This document shows positions 14,660 to 22,758 of a stretch of DNA of 48,729 bases, one piece after another. Source of the DNA: Thermococcus sp. (GTDB lineage: Archaea > Methanobacteriota_B > Thermococci > Thermococcales > Thermococcaceae). The stretch is from contig NZ_JALSLB010000044.1 in the NCBI RefSeq assembly GCF_026988555.1, positions 1-48,729 on the forward strand, in the 5' to 3' direction. Below the pieces are notes generated by a model. The model searched no databases, was not told the DNA's origin, and saw only the letters and a list, made by a program, of their open reading frames with translations. Made by a program: the position numbers and the translations under genes. How positions within the stretch are numbered: position 1 is the first letter of the stretch; each line of letters starts with the position of its first letter.

Positions 14660-16774
14660 ATGAAGAGATGGGCACTAGTTGTGGCAGTCATTTTAGTCCT
14701 GAGTATGGTACCCGTGTGGGCGCTTAAACCGGTTGGTGCCCAGATGGAGTACACAACTAAGACCGTAATCATGAACGCCACGGCGGATACGTGGATAGCG
14801 GAGAGCGGTTATGTGGACCATAAGACATGGAGACTGGCCGTCGGAACGTATTACGGGAAGGAGGAGAGAACGTACGTTAAATTCGACCTGCGCAAGTACA
14901 TCCCGCCCTCGGCGGTGGTCATAAAGGCTACCCTCATACTCCACGCCTACAACCACTACGGAACCCTCCCTCACAACGTAAGCGTTTACGGTGTCTACGA
15001 TGACAACTGGAGCGAGAAATCACTTAGATGGTACAACCAGCCAGCCAACGTGACCGGTCCCCTCTCATGGACTGTTATAAGCCTTCCCAAGGGCAACGTA
15101 AACCACGACTACAGCTGGAACGTTACGGAGTTTGTCGCTGGCCAAGTGCCGGGTGACGGTGTAGTCAGCTTCTACCTCCACTCAAACCTCAGCCACGTTC
15201 ACACCAAGGACTACATATACTTCGCATCCAGAGAGAACAAGTACAACCCAGATCCAAGGCTCGTGGTGGAGTATTACGTGCCTATAAGCATAACTGGACT
15301 CAAGACTTCTAGACCCGCAATAGAGGGTCATCCTGTGACCATAACCGTAACCGTTAAGAACAGTGGAAAAGGTACTCAAAACGCCCCATTACGCATTTAC
15401 GTGGATGATCAGCTCGTCTTCAACAACTCCGTAACACTCTATCCTGGAAAGAGTGAGACTTTTAACTACAAGTGGCTTCCCGCCTCAACCGGGGTCCACA
15501 GGATCCAGGTTAGGATAGGGTCCTACGATCTCAGGTACGGGGACGTGTGGGTTGCTCCCGACCCGAACGTGGTAGCCTACGGCCTCACCCCCTACTACGA
15601 GAGGTTCTACAATGAAGAAATGGCCAACCTCACCCCGCTCTACGAGAACTTCACTGCAACCGTCAACGCCCTCAAACAGTACGGGGTTGATTTCGGGGAC
15701 CTTGCCCCCAGCATCCAGAGGATAGAGAACCTGATGAAAGAGATGGAGAGGCAGTACGGAATATACAACGCCCTCAAGAGGAGCCTTCTTGTCCAGAATC
15801 CCAATCAGATAAGCTACTACTACGCCGTCATGATACACATAAGAAAAGCCGCGTTCATGAGCAGGGAGGTCCTCAAGGAGATCGAGTACGTCATGCCCTA
15901 CCTCACCTCCACCCTTGAGGAGATAGAAGCCACAACGCAGCCGCCTGCTTCCCAGAACCAGACCAACACCACCGGAAATCAGACGAACAGCGGCGGGGCC
16001 CGAAACGGAACCAGCGTTGCGCCTTCCAACCAGAGCAACGTGATGCCCTCCACCAACATCACGATTCATATAACCCGTGTCCTCGTGGACGCAGGCCACG
16101 GTCAGTACTACGTCAACGACGTCGGTGTTGCCAACCTCACCGCAAGGATAAAGAATGAGCTCGGGTGGGAAGTCAACGTTACCCAACTGCCCCTTACCCC
16201 CGACGTCCTCAAGGACTACGACGTTGTTATACTGCTCAACCCCAAGGAGGACCTCACCAGTGGGGAGATAAACGCCCTGAGGGAGTTTGTTGAAAACGGT
16301 GGCGGTCTCTTCATAGCCGGTGACTGGTACAAGTACGTTAACCTTGAGAGTCTCAACGCGCTGGTCAATGGGTACGGTATCAAGTTCAACGACGATGAGC
16401 TCGAGGATGACGATCAGAACAGCGGCCGGTCGTACTATCCGTTCGTTGGGGTATACAACACGGACCACCCGGCGATGAAGTTCATGTCGGACGGATGGAA
16501 GATGTACTATAGTGGGGACACCCTTGATGTGAGCGGAAACGCGGTCTGGCTGGTCAGGGCATACGACACTGCGTACTCCATAGATGCAAGCAAGAACGTC
16601 GTTAACGCCAAGGGAAGCGAGCCCGTTATCGCTGCCGCGGTGGAAGTCGGAAGAGGCAGGGTGATAGCTTACGGTTCCAGTAGGGCGCTCAGCGACAGCT
16701 ACCACGGTAAATACCTAGCCAGCAACTGGCCTTTCATAAAAGGCGCTTTAATGTGGCTTATCCATGAGAACTGA
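14660..16774 (+). CDS. Large secreted surface protein: DNRLRE-type, CARDB and GATase-like domains
   Basis: A 704-residue protein with an N-terminal signal peptide (residues 1 to about 27, ending near VGAQ). Residues about 30-205 are a DNRLRE/CBM96-like beta domain (ADTWIAESG, TYVKFDLRKYIPPSAVV, SLRWYNQP, DPRLVVEYY). Residues about 208-300 are a CARDB adhesion-type domain. A helical region (310-430) and an Asn/Thr/Ser-rich linker with many N-glycosylation sequons (433-475) lead to a C-terminal domain of the DUF4350/class-I-amidotransferase-like type (DYDVVILLNP, ALREFVENGGGLFIAGD). No C-terminal anchor is visible. ATG 14660 follows GGGTGGTT; a TATA-like TTATTTATA lies at 14629-14637. Cell-surface adhesion or polymer binding is inferred. 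Confidence 0.82.
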   Translation: MKRWALVVAVILVLSMVPVWALKPVGAQMEYTTKTVIMNATADTWIAESGYVDHKTWRLAVGTYYGKEERTYVKFDLRKYIPPSAVVIKATLILHAYNHYGTLPHNVSVYGVYDDNWSEKSLRWYNQPANVTGPLSWTVISLPKGNVNHDYSWNVTEFVAGQVPGDGVVSFYLHSNLSHVHTKDYIYFASRENKYNPDPRLVVEYYVPISITGLKTSRPAIEGHPVTITVTVKNSGKGTQNAPLRIYVDDQLVFNNSVTLYPGKSETFNYKWLPASTGVHRIQVRIGSYDLRYGDVWVAPDPNVVAYGLTPYYERFYNEEMANLTPLYENFTATVNALKQYGVDFGDLAPSIQRIENLMKEMERQYGIYNALKRSLLVQNPNQISYYYAVMIHIRKAAFMSREVLKEIEYVMPYLTSTLEEIEATTQPPASQNQTNTTGNQTNSGGARNGTSVAPSNQSNVMPSTNITIHITRVLVDAGHGQYYVNDVGVANLTARIKNELGWEVNVTQLPLTPDVLKDYDVVILLNPKEDLTSGEINALREFVENGGGLFIAGDWYKYVNLESLNALVNGYGIKFNDDELEDDDQNSGRSYYPFVGVYNTDHPAMKFMSDGWKMYYSGDTLDVSGNAVWLVRAYDTAYSIDASKNVVNAKGSEPVIAAAVEVGRGRVIAYGSSRALSDSYHGKYLASNWPFIKGALMWLIHEN

Positions 16775-16849
16775 GGTTTCTTTCTTCCTTTTATGTTTTC
16801 CCTGACTTTTCTGCATCATCTGCCCCGAAGAACCGTCAATTATCCGGGG

Positions 16850-17677
16850 TTAGATCTCTTTTGGAGGTATGAGAACTCCAAACTCCGTTATTATCCCCCT
16901 GACGTACCTCCAAGGGGTCACGTCGAACAGGCGGTTTCTGACCCTGAACCCCTGTCTGGTGTACGATCTCTCAACTATCTCAACCTCATCACCCTTCAGC
17001 TTCGGGTGGAGTTTGAAGCTCTCCGCCGCCACGTAGAACGGAACACCACTGTCGTGACAGGCGAGGGCGAGGGGATACGTCCCGGCCTTGTTCACGACCG
17101 CACCATCCTGGGTAATATTGTCAGCTCCCACCAAGGCCAGGGTCGCGTTTTTGGCGGAGATGCCAAGCTGAGCGTCGGTGATGACCTCAAAAGGTATCTT
17201 CAGACGCTCCAACTCACCAGCTAGTGCAATTCCCTCATAGTCCGGGGCGCTCTCTGTTAGGATTACCCTGAAGGCTTTATCTTTCTTCTTCGCCACCTTG
17301 AGTATCTCCAGAACCGCGGATGAGAAGGAATGCGTTATTACCACCTCATTCTCGTCAATAAGCTCGCTTCCGATGTTTCCTATTTCTGTCCTGGCTTCAT
17401 TCCCTATGCGGATGAACTCCTCGGCTTTCAACCTGACCAGCTCGGGGTCCCCTGTTATCGGGATGAACCTGACCAGGTTGTAGAGAGACGCCATGGTCCT
17501 GTTGATGGCCGGAAGTTTCTCCCTCAACTCTTCCAGTGCCCTCTTCAGTTCGTCCCCTTCGAGGAGCTCCGAAAGGAGAACGTACGTCTCGGCACCTTTT
17601 CTAGCCAGCCAGCTGGCACCCCGTATTCGCTCCGCCTCCATTTCGCTGAGTATCAACTGCACCTCATGGGGAATCAT
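16850..17677 (-). CDS. eIF2B alpha/beta/delta-like sugar isomerase family protein
   Basis: A 275-residue member of the eIF2B-alpha / methylthioribose-1-phosphate isomerase / ribose-1,5-bisphosphate isomerase family. Visible motifs: [60 protein letters not shown] and [17 protein letters not shown]. It is shorter than, and clearly different from, the thermococcal ribose-1,5-bisphosphate isomerase that works with archaeal Rubisco, and the usual catalytic Cys of that enzyme group is not seen (THSFSS in place of THCHS). A paralogue with regulatory or unknown isomerase role is likely. ATG 17677 after GGGGTGCGGTGG is preferred to GTG 17686. Confidence 0.8.
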   Translation of the reverse strand: MIPHEVQLILSEMEAERIRGASWLARKGAETYVLLSELLEGDELKRALEELREKLPAINRTMASLYNLVRFIPITGDPELVRLKAEEFIRIGNEARTEIGNIGSELIDENEVVITHSFSSAVLEILKVAKKKDKAFRVILTESAPDYEGIALAGELERLKIPFEVITDAQLGISAKNATLALVGADNITQDGAVVNKAGTYPLALACHDSGVPFYVAAESFKLHPKLKGDEVEIVERSYTRQGFRVRNRLFDVTPWRYVRGIITEFGVLIPPKEI

Positions 17678-17784
17678 CCACCGCACCCCTGTCGGTTATC
17701 CCGGCCTCATTCTTTTGGATTAATCCCTTATCACCTTTTCGGGCGTCTTCATTGCCGTGGATTTCACCAGGAGTGAAAACAACG

Positions 17785-17820
17785 TTTAAGTATTTTATTG
17801 CGATAAAATTCTCCGGTGGT
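17785..17820 (+). promoter_or_regulatory. Promoter and ribosome binding site of gap
   Basis: An AT-rich TATA-like stretch TTTAAGTATTTTA (17785-17797) precedes GGTGGT (17815-17820), three bases before ATG 17824. The short leader is typical of thermococcal genes. No TGM-type Tgr site was seen. Confidence 0.5.
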
Positions 17821-17823
17821 AGC

Positions 17824-18828
17824 ATGAAGGTGAAGGTTGGAATTAACGGTTACGGGACGATAGGAAAGCGAGTCGCTTACGCCGTCATGAGGCAGGATGA
17901 TATGAAGCTCATGGGCGTTACCAAGACGAGGCCGGACTTTGAGGCTTACCGCGCGAAGGAGCTCGGAATCCCGGTCTACGCCGCTAGCGAGGAGTTCCTG
18001 TTGAGGTTTGAAAAGGCCGATTTTGATGTTGTCGGAACGCTCGGCGATTTGCTCGAAAAGGTTGATGTCATCGTTGACGCCACCCCCGGCGGTATGGGGG
18101 CTAGAAACAAGGCCCTCTACGAGAAGACCGGCGTCAAGGCGATTTTCCAGGGCGGCGAGAAGGCTACCACCGCGGAGGTTTCCTTCGTGGCCCAGGCCAA
18201 CTACGAGAAGGCCCTCGGAAAAGACTACGTCCGCGTCGTCTCCTGCAACACCACGGGCCTTACCAGAACGCTCTCGGCCATTCAGGAGTACGTCGACCAC
18301 GTCTACGCGGTCATGATTCGCCGTGCAGCAGACCCAAACGACACCAGGCGCGGGCCTGTGAACGCGATAACCCCTGGCGTTACCGTTCCCTCGCACCACG
18401 GCCCCGACGTGCAGACGGTGATTCCGATTAACATCGAAACGAGTGCCTTCATCGTTCCAACCACGCTAATGCACGTCCACAGCATCATGGTCGACCTGAA
18501 GAAGCCGGTGGAGGCAAAGGACATCATCGATATCTTCGAGGACACCACACGCGTTCTCCTCTTTGAGAAGGAGAAGGGATTTGAGAGCACGGCACAGCTT
18601 ATAGAGTTCGCCCGCGACCTGCACCGCGAGTGGAACAACCTATACGAGATTGCCGTCTGGAGGGAGAGTGTAAACGTGAGGGGAAACAGGCTCTTCTACA
18701 TCCAGGCGGTCCACCAGGAGAGCGACGTCGTTCCGGAGAACATAGACGCGATAAGGGCGATGTTCGAGATGGCAGAGAAGTGGGATAGCATAAGGAGGAC
18801 GAACGAGAGCCTGGGGATTGTGGGGTAG
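17824..18828 (+). CDS. gap: Glyceraldehyde-3-phosphate dehydrogenase, archaeal type
   Basis: A 334-residue phosphorylating GAPDH of the archaeal class, which in Thermococcales works in gluconeogenesis because glycolysis uses the ferredoxin-dependent enzyme. The N-terminal nucleotide-binding motif is [14 protein letters not shown]. The catalytic cysteine is C141 in [11 protein letters not shown]. The archaeal [17 protein letters not shown] and [11 protein letters not shown] segments follow, the latter supplying the histidines near residues 191-192. The ATG at 17824 has GGTGGT upstream; in-frame sequence from 17752 is upstream leader. It lies alone between the eIF2B-like gene (divergent) and the ABC operon (convergent). 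Confidence 0.97.
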   Translation: MKVKVGINGYGTIGKRVAYAVMRQDDMKLMGVTKTRPDFEAYRAKELGIPVYAASEEFLLRFEKADFDVVGTLGDLLEKVDVIVDATPGGMGARNKALYEKTGVKAIFQGGEKATTAEVSFVAQANYEKALGKDYVRVVSCNTTGLTRTLSAIQEYVDHVYAVMIRRAADPNDTRRGPVNAITPGVTVPSHHGPDVQTVIPINIETSAFIVPTTLMHVHSIMVDLKKPVEAKDIIDIFEDTTRVLLFEKEKGFESTAQLIEFARDLHREWNNLYEIAVWRESVNVRGNRLFYIQAVHQESDVVPENIDAIRAMFEMAEKWDSIRRTNESLGIVG

Positions 18829-18842
18829 CCTCGGTCGTTTTC

Positions 18843-19523
18843 TTATTGAGAGTTAAAGTCCTTCATCTTGAAGCCTAGATATGACAGTAGTATCATCACC
18901 GTGGACAGGGATATGGTTACGGTATAGCCATCCAGAACCGGTATCGGGAGCTTTCCGGTTTCAACTGTAGCCCCGATCGGTGAGAGGAAGTAGGCCAACA
19001 GGCTCACGGCAGTACCGGGGGGGTACGGTTTGGTTAGAATTACAAAAAGGGCCATGGGGACCGCTGAGGTTAATATGTAGAAAGATATGATGGCGCCGAG
19101 GGAATCCATCCAGACCATCAGAACCATCATTATAGCAAGGTACGTGGGCAGTTTGAGGAGAACAGAAACCATCAACAAAGGGTGCCCCTGAACGTAGACT
19201 GTAATGGCCACACTTAGAATGCCAACAAGGAGACCTGCAATTGCGGAAACCAAACGCCCAACGAACACTCCACCGGGCCCGTTGAAAAGGGTAAGCTCGA
19301 AAAGGGTGACCCTTTGTCCTTTAAAAACATGAGAAGCCACCAGGATACCATAAACAGGCAGGAACACCATCTCAGCAATTACTTCGGACTCATAGAACCC
19401 CATTCTCTTAGCGTCCTGTAGAGAATACCACGTGGCCAGAACCATCAGTCCAAGCAGCATTTCAGTCACAGGATGGGGAAACATGTTTTTAATGTGCCAC
19501 TTAACTGCTTTTCGCGTAAGCAT
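18843..19523 (-). CDS. ABC-type exporter permease (ABC-2-like)
   Basis: A 226-residue membrane protein with six hydrophobic segments and short loops, consistent with an ABC-2 permease. It starts 23 bases inside the end of the ATPase gene, so translation is coupled. No sequence motif identifies the substrate. Together with the ATPase, the frameshifted membrane protein and the secreted protein upstream it forms one minus-strand operon. Base composition here is more AT-rich than in the neighbouring housekeeping genes, suggesting an accessory origin. Confidence 0.78.
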   Translation of the reverse strand: MLTRKAVKWHIKNMFPHPVTEMLLGLMVLATWYSLQDAKRMGFYESEVIAEMVFLPVYGILVASHVFKGQRVTLFELTLFNGPGGVFVGRLVSAIAGLLVGILSVAITVYVQGHPLLMVSVLLKLPTYLAIMMVLMVWMDSLGAIISFYILTSAVPMALFVILTKPYPPGTAVSLLAYFLSPIGATVETGKLPIPVLDGYTVTISLSTVMILLSYLGFKMKDFNSQ

Positions 19524-20316
19524 AGCGCAACCCTGCCCGTTTGAATCCAGCTATGATCCCTTTGAACAGCATATCCACCAGCTCATCTCCGTCAGCCTTT
19601 ACGATCAACGTTGCCCCAAAGCGGTAGAGGGTTTTAAACGGCAGTTGCCCCCCTGTTTCAACTAGAGTTACTTCATAAACGTCGTTCGAGAAAAGTTCCC
19701 TTCTTGTTCCCGACCAAACCAGCCTTCCCTCTCTTAGGATTAAAAAGTAGTCGGCCACGGCTTCACCTTCCTCAAAGTCGTGGGTGGCTATTATGACTCC
19801 CTTCTTCTTAGATATCAGCTCATCCACGATACCGGCCCGGTACGAGTCAAGATGAGCCGTAGGTTCATCAAGTACAACGACTTCAGAGTCGCATGAGAGT
19901 GCCACCAGCAGATTGCAGAGCTGTGCCTGTCCACTGGAGAGAGAGTCTATCCGCCCATCAAGGAACTGGATTATCCCAAGGGCTTCAATGAACTCATCTA
20001 CTCGTGGACATCGTGGATTTGTCTGGAGCACCTCCACGAGATCACGCACTTTAACGGGAATTCTGAACTGGGGTTTTTCAAATGAGTACCTTATAGCAAC
20101 CCACTTATCTTTTCGTTCGTATGGTTCCCGCCCATTTATCATAGCTCGTCCAATGGTTGGATGTCTTATTCCAGAAAGAATAGAAAGGAGAGTGGTCTTT
20201 CCGCTTCCGTTATGTCCAATAAGGGCCAGTCTGTCAGTCTTAGCTTTGAAGGTGAGATCCCTTATCCCCCATGTCCCACCATAGCTCACGCCAAGATTCT
20301 CAGCCTCGACGATCAT
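19501..20316 (-). CDS. ABC transporter ATP-binding protein
   Basis: A 271-residue ABC ATPase. Walker A is LIGHNGSGKTT, the signature LSSGQAQ, Walker B VVVLDEPTAHLD and the switch histidine is in IIATHD. Residues beyond about 215 form a C-terminal extension (VYEVTLVETGGQLPFKTLYRFGATLIVKADGDELVDML) of the kind seen in ABC-2 exporter ATPases. The start overlaps the upstream stop (ATGA), with GGGAGGTCC six bases before it. It energises the permease encoded immediately downstream. Confidence 0.92.
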   Translation of the reverse strand: MIVEAENLGVSYGGTWGIRDLTFKAKTDRLALIGHNGSGKTTLLSILSGIRHPTIGRAMINGREPYERKDKWVAIRYSFEKPQFRIPVKVRDLVEVLQTNPRCPRVDEFIEALGIIQFLDGRIDSLSSGQAQLCNLLVALSCDSEVVVLDEPTAHLDSYRAGIVDELISKKKGVIIATHDFEEGEAVADYFLILREGRLVWSGTRRELFSNDVYEVTLVETGGQLPFKTLYRFGATLIVKADGDELVDMLFKGIIAGFKRAGLRYAYAKSS

Positions 20317-21208
20317 TGGCTGGACCTCCCGGCGAATATAAGGAGGATTATCCCCATCAAAACAAGGACATAATCCACCGGGGCGCTGTACTGAGTGAAG
20401 CTATATTTTAGAGCCCCGGTCCAATCCTGATGGACTGGCTGGACGCTGGTTTTGAAGAGGCCAATGTCGGTAATGATTGCATAATTGCGTTCAGCAAAGT
20501 TCCAATCCAACCGGGGTAAGAGTCTGGGCAGGTCGAGTTGTTTTGGATTCACCCCTATCGGTACATGTGTGGGCAGACCGTCTATCACGCTGGTATTTGG
20601 CGCCGGGAATCTGGGACCAATAACCCTTAGAACTCTGGCGAAGTACCTATCCCCTCCACGGTAATAACTTACCCCTACGTACTTGGATAACGGTTCCGGT
20701 AAAGAGGGGCTGTAGATAAATGGGAATCCCACGGAACTGGGACTGAAGTCGGAGGGAAATGGGATTTCCCTAACCGAGAGCTTTGAGGTCTTCGTTCTAT
20801 TTAGGGCCGAGACCGTCACAACACTTGAGGGGAACAGGGTTCTTATGAGAGGATCGTTCTCGTTGAGGACCAGCTTCACTTTCGAGAGCAATTTTAACCG
20901 TCCTTTTATAGTCCCAGGCTTCGAGAGGCTGGAAACGTAGTACATTGAGAGGTTTTTTGTGTTATGTTATACGTGTCAAAGCTCACATTGAATTTGCCGT
21001 TTCCGATGTAAGTTATGTTGTACATAATCAGCATTTTTTGGTACGGGATTATCCCAGCATAAACAAAGTTGTTTCCTGGCTTTAAAACTGCATGAGGATC
21101 GTGGGAGTAATTTGATGCATAATAATTCACGATGGGATACATGGCGACCATAATTCCTAGGGATATAACGATGAAACCAGATAATGTGTAGGTCTTCTTC
21201 CTACCCAT
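20313..21208 (-). pseudogene. Two-TM surface protein of the ABC operon, frame interrupted at an A6 run
   Basis: Two overlapping frames together make one plausible protein of about 298 residues. The first (start 21208, ends 20906) gives a signal anchor (GFIVISLGIMVAMYPIVNYYA) and the beginning of an ectodomain; the second (read through to 20313) gives the remaining ectodomain and a C-terminal membrane helix (VDYVLVLMGIILLIFAG). They join at the run of six A on the minus strand (20953-20958): one more A would give continuous NITQKNLSMYYV, restoring a glycosylation sequon. Sequencing error, phase variation, frameshifting or decay are all possible. The end overlaps the ATPase start, so the intact form belongs to the exporter operon. 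Confidence 0.7.
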
Positions 21209-21264
21209 CTAGTAGCCCCCCCTTATATTTGTATTTAAAAAATTAAAGATTATAACGTGGTGCT

Positions 21265-21843
21265 TTATTCAATATCTATTGGTATCTCAACAGAAGCACC
21301 CACGTTCTCAGTCATATACTTACTAAGTGAGTTTCCTCCATGGCTATCCACATATGCCTCTATAATGATCTCGAAGTGTTCATCCGATGCCGTGGATATA
21401 ACTTGAGTAGACATCCGCCCTATGGGAGCAGGTTTGTTAGCTGTTGGGGCATCTCCGGCTGGTTGCAGATACACCTGAAGTTCACTTGAGCCATCATACG
21501 AGGATTCAGTTAAACCATAGTGCTCAAAGTTGTTTAAGTGCCAAGAGCCTTGCCCGTATATTGAGTGGGGGGTAGTGTACGAATCAGTACTGTACCAGTA
21601 AGCATTTGAACCTGTTCCACTTGAAGATCCAAAATGAACTCGAGTCATTGGTCCCTGCTGGAGCTGATCTCCCTGGAATTCATACTGTGCAGCTATGTAA
21701 ACTCTTGCAGTTGAGAAACTACCATGCAGAATAGTGTCAAGGGTAACAACCCCACTCTGCGTTGCCAACGCGGGTGTTGTGGTTGCCGCTATCACCAACA
21801 CAACTATCCCAAATATGGTGTAGGCCAACTCTCTTTTGTTCAT
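21265..21843 (-). CDS. Secreted protein of unknown family, first gene of the ABC exporter operon
   Basis: A 192-residue protein with a clear N-terminal signal sequence (MNKRELAYTIFGIVVLVIAATTTPALA, likely cleaved near residue 27). The mature part is Ser/Gly/Tyr/Thr-rich, without cysteines or charges clustering, and looks beta-structured (STARVYIAAQYEFQGDQLQQGPMTRVHFGSSS). ATG 21843 follows GGGGGG; ATG 21855 is less likely. A TATA box reading CTATATAAAT on the minus strand lies at 21889-21898. It is probably the cargo or an extracellular partner of the ABC exporter encoded downstream; I know no homologue by sight. Confidence 0.7.
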   Translation of the reverse strand: MNKRELAYTIFGIVVLVIAATTTPALATQSGVVTLDTILHGSFSTARVYIAAQYEFQGDQLQQGPMTRVHFGSSSGTGSNAYWYSTDSYTTPHSIYGQGSWHLNNFEHYGLTESSYDGSSELQVYLQPAGDAPTANKPAPIGRMSTQVISTASDEHFEIIIEAYVDSHGGNSLSKYMTENVGASVEIPIDIE

Positions 21844-21888
21844 CTTCCCCCCCATTTAGTGGTGGGTAATTACATCTCAGAAGTCATC

Positions 21889-21898
21889 ATTTATATAG
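21889..21898 (-). promoter_or_regulatory. TATA box of the ABC exporter operon
   Basis: CTATATAAAT on the minus strand, about 45 bases before ATG 21843, predicts a short leader of roughly 20 bases. It is one of the best TATA matches in the window. Confidence 0.65.
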
Positions 21899-21936
21899 TT
21901 ATTGGTTCAAGTGTTTAATTGTAACTGGCCAGAGTA

Positions 21937-22227
21937 TTATACCCCCATCCTTCTCCTCACTTCATCAATCTTAAGATCCTTAACCACCAGATCCTTCTCC
22001 CTGCTCGTCTCACCCCTGGCGAGCTTAACCTCCGCACCGAGAACCTTTGAGAGGAACTTTACGAGTTCTTTGTTTGCCTTTCCATCTACGGGCGGGGCCT
22101 TGATTTTGACCTTCAAACGCCCGCGCCACTCATCAACGCCTTCAATCTCGTTCCTCTTCGCCTTTGGCTGGACGTAAACGAGTAGAATCGTCCCGTCCTT
22201 GGTCTCCTTCAGGAACTTCGCGCTCAT
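21937..22227 (-). CDS. DUF167 (YggU-like) protein
   Basis: A 96-residue member of the DUF167 family of small alpha/beta proteins of unknown role. Hallmarks: VQPKAKRNEIEG, LKVKIKAPPVDGKANKELVKFLSKVLG and VKLARGETSREKDLVV. ATG 22227 has GGAGGG seven bases upstream; longer frames would overwrite the preceding gene. Even so its first 86 bases overlap the end of the DUF402 gene in another frame, which couples the two. Confidence 0.9.
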   Translation of the reverse strand: MSAKFLKETKDGTILLVYVQPKAKRNEIEGVDEWRGRLKVKIKAPPVDGKANKELVKFLSKVLGAEVKLARGETSREKDLVVKDLKIDEVRRRMGV

Positions 22228-22729
22228 TATCAATCCCTCCAATGTACTCCCACACGATATCGGGCGGGAACTCATTCCGTTTAATCTTTTCGAGGATTTC
22301 CCTCGCAACGCGGTAGGCGAATTCAAACGTTTCTTTGTCAATAACGCCGTAGTTGAGCGCCATCTCAAGCTCCTCTTCATCGAGGAGGAAGGCCTCGCCG
22401 CCCGGGAAGACGAAGATGTCGAGGAAGAGGTCCAGCATCTCAAGGGTATTTCCTTCGCGCCTCGTATAAGCTAGAACGTCGATATAGAGGCCTTTGAAGT
22501 TGCCCTTCTCGTCATAGAGCTTCAGGACGTCGTAGTTCTCTCCGACAAAGGCGAAATAGAGCATATTATAACCGTTATTGATTACCTCGACGCCGTTCAC
22601 CCTCAGCGGGGCGAGCATGCCCTCAAAGCGGGATTTGGCAACTATGACATCTCCCAAATCAGCGACTACCTCATCATCACGCTCAAGAATCCTGTTCGGA
22701 AGGCGGCGGTAGATGAGGTGGATTTTCAT
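22142..22729 (-). CDS. DUF402 domain protein
   Basis: A 195-residue protein of the DUF402 family, whose members include RNA-binding FAU-1/RNase-E/G-like C-terminal domains and nucleoside phosphatases. The core runs VADLGDVIVAKSRFEG, VINNGYNMLYFAFVGENYDVLKLYDEKGNFKGLYIDV and LDLFLDIFVFPGGEAFLLDEEELEMAL. The last 35 residues are unusually charged (EVPEGDQGRDDSTRLRPAKGEEERD) and come from the stretch shared with the DUF167 gene. ATG 22729 follows GGTGTTTCTA. The glyS gene lies upstream on the same strand. Confidence 0.87.
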   Translation of the reverse strand: MKIHLIYRRLPNRILERDDEVVADLGDVIVAKSRFEGMLAPLRVNGVEVINNGYNMLYFAFVGENYDVLKLYDEKGNFKGLYIDVLAYTRREGNTLEMLDLFLDIFVFPGGEAFLLDEEELEMALNYGVIDKETFEFAYRVAREILEKIKRNEFPPDIVWEYIGGIDNEREVPEGDQGRDDSTRLRPAKGEEERD

Positions 22730-22758
22730 TAGAAACACCAAAAAGAGTTAGGGGGAGA

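Noticed and set aside
15485-16705. 406-codon frame antisense to the large surface protein
   Set aside because: Long antisense frames arise from biased codon use; the sense strand has clear domains and a signal peptide.
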